From Helicobacteraceae bacterium (GTDB lineage: Bacteria; Campylobacterota; Campylobacteria; Campylobacterales; Sulfurimonadaceae), in assembly GCA_027081565.1 (NCBI GenBank), contig JALWKG010000216.1, forward strand, positions 1 through 14,519: a stretch of DNA of 14,519 nucleotides, read 5' to 3'. The notes under the pieces were generated by a model. That model was not told the origin of the DNA. It was given only the letters and a program-made list of their open reading frames with translations, and ran no database searches. A program made the translations under genes and the position numbers. Positions 14,316 to 14,519 of the stretch are shown here, one piece after another; positions within the stretch are counted from its first letter, which is position 1, and each line of letters starts with the position of its first letter.

Positions 14316-14519
14316 TGACACAAAACTTCCTTGAGGCCTGTTACAATGCAGCCTTAGAGGTCAACACAATGATACAAAGCACAGACCACGCTGTGGGGTG
14401 TGCTCTTCAGAGTAAAGGTGCTGGTGGTGATATTAGCATCACTTATGATCTTTTGGCAGAAGCTATTTTTGTCAAACACCTTTCATCTTTTGGTCAGATC
14501 CACTCTGAAGAGGGTGGTG
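14315..14519 (+). CDS. Inositol monophosphatase-family phosphatase, 3' end outside window
   Basis: Only the first 68 residues are present. The opening MTQNFLEACYNAALEVN, then GGDISITYDLLAEAIFVKHL and GQIHSEEGG match the start of the IMPase/FBPase/CysQ superfamily, in which metal ligands come from a KGxGDxxTxxD-like stretch and from the SEE motif (here HSEEGG). The middle stretch is altered: Gly-Gly-Asp-Ile-Ser, then Tyr-Asp where Ala-Asp is common. Members dephosphorylate inositol phosphate, fructose-1,6-bisphosphate or PAP, and the fragment cannot decide among them. The ATG overlaps the gltD stop (TAATG, 14313-14317), so the gene is almost certainly translated from the gltBD transcript. Confidence 0.72.
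   Translation, partial: MTQNFLEACYNAALEVNTMIQSTDHAVGCALQSKGAGGDISITYDLLAEAIFVKHLSSFGQIHSEEGG

Noticed and set aside
1..14519. CRISPR arrays, tRNA or rRNA genes, insertion sequences, integrases
   Set aside because: No regularly spaced direct DNA repeats, no tRNA-like cloverleaf noticed, and no transposase or recombinase protein in any frame.

Overview
The window looks like the chromosome of a member of the Campylobacterota (epsilonproteobacteria), probably a free-living Sulfurovum/Sulfurimonas-type lineage. I infer this from the short ~205-residue RecO, the AT-rich intergenic DNA with good -10 boxes but poor -35 boxes, the tight gene packing and the general character of the proteins. No database search was possible, so the lineage is an inference.

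Layout. (1) Positions 2-4384, + strand: four tightly packed genes for envelope proteins. They are a multi-pass membrane protein cut by the left edge, a membrane-anchored von Willebrand A-like protein, a MotA/TolQ/ExbB-like channel subunit with a very long coiled-coil tail, and a MotB/ExbD-like single-pass subunit with a long coiled coil and an unfamiliar C-terminal domain. This is the most interesting part of the window: an apparent proton- or ion-driven membrane machine, remotely like the ZorA-ZorB motor of Zorya anti-phage systems but with different partners. (2) 4402-4905, - strand: a lone nucleoside 2-deoxyribosyltransferase-family gene with its own promoter, whose -10 box lies in a near-perfect palindrome. 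(3) 5068-7609, + strand: a three-gene overlapping operon (GtrA flippase-like, polyprenol-phosphate mannose synthase-like GT2, GT39/ArnT-like membrane glycosyltransferase). Together these can make, flip and use a lipid-linked sugar to glycosylate an envelope acceptor. The gtrA gene appears to start at a non-AUG codon. (4) 7697-8314, - strand: recO. (5) 8495-14315, + strand: gltB and gltD, the large and small subunits of NADPH-glutamate synthase. They are followed, with a one-base overlap, by the start of an inositol-monophosphatase-family gene that runs off the right edge.

Regions 2-5 are ordinary housekeeping and envelope functions. There is no IS element, integrase, tRNA, rRNA or CRISPR array in the window. 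Both convergent junctions (4382-4404 and 7661-7694) hold bulged hairpins without U-tracts. The recO/gltB divergent region (8315-8494) holds a recO promoter, a probable gltB promoter and a set of TTTAGA/TCTAAA inverted half-sites in the gltB leader.
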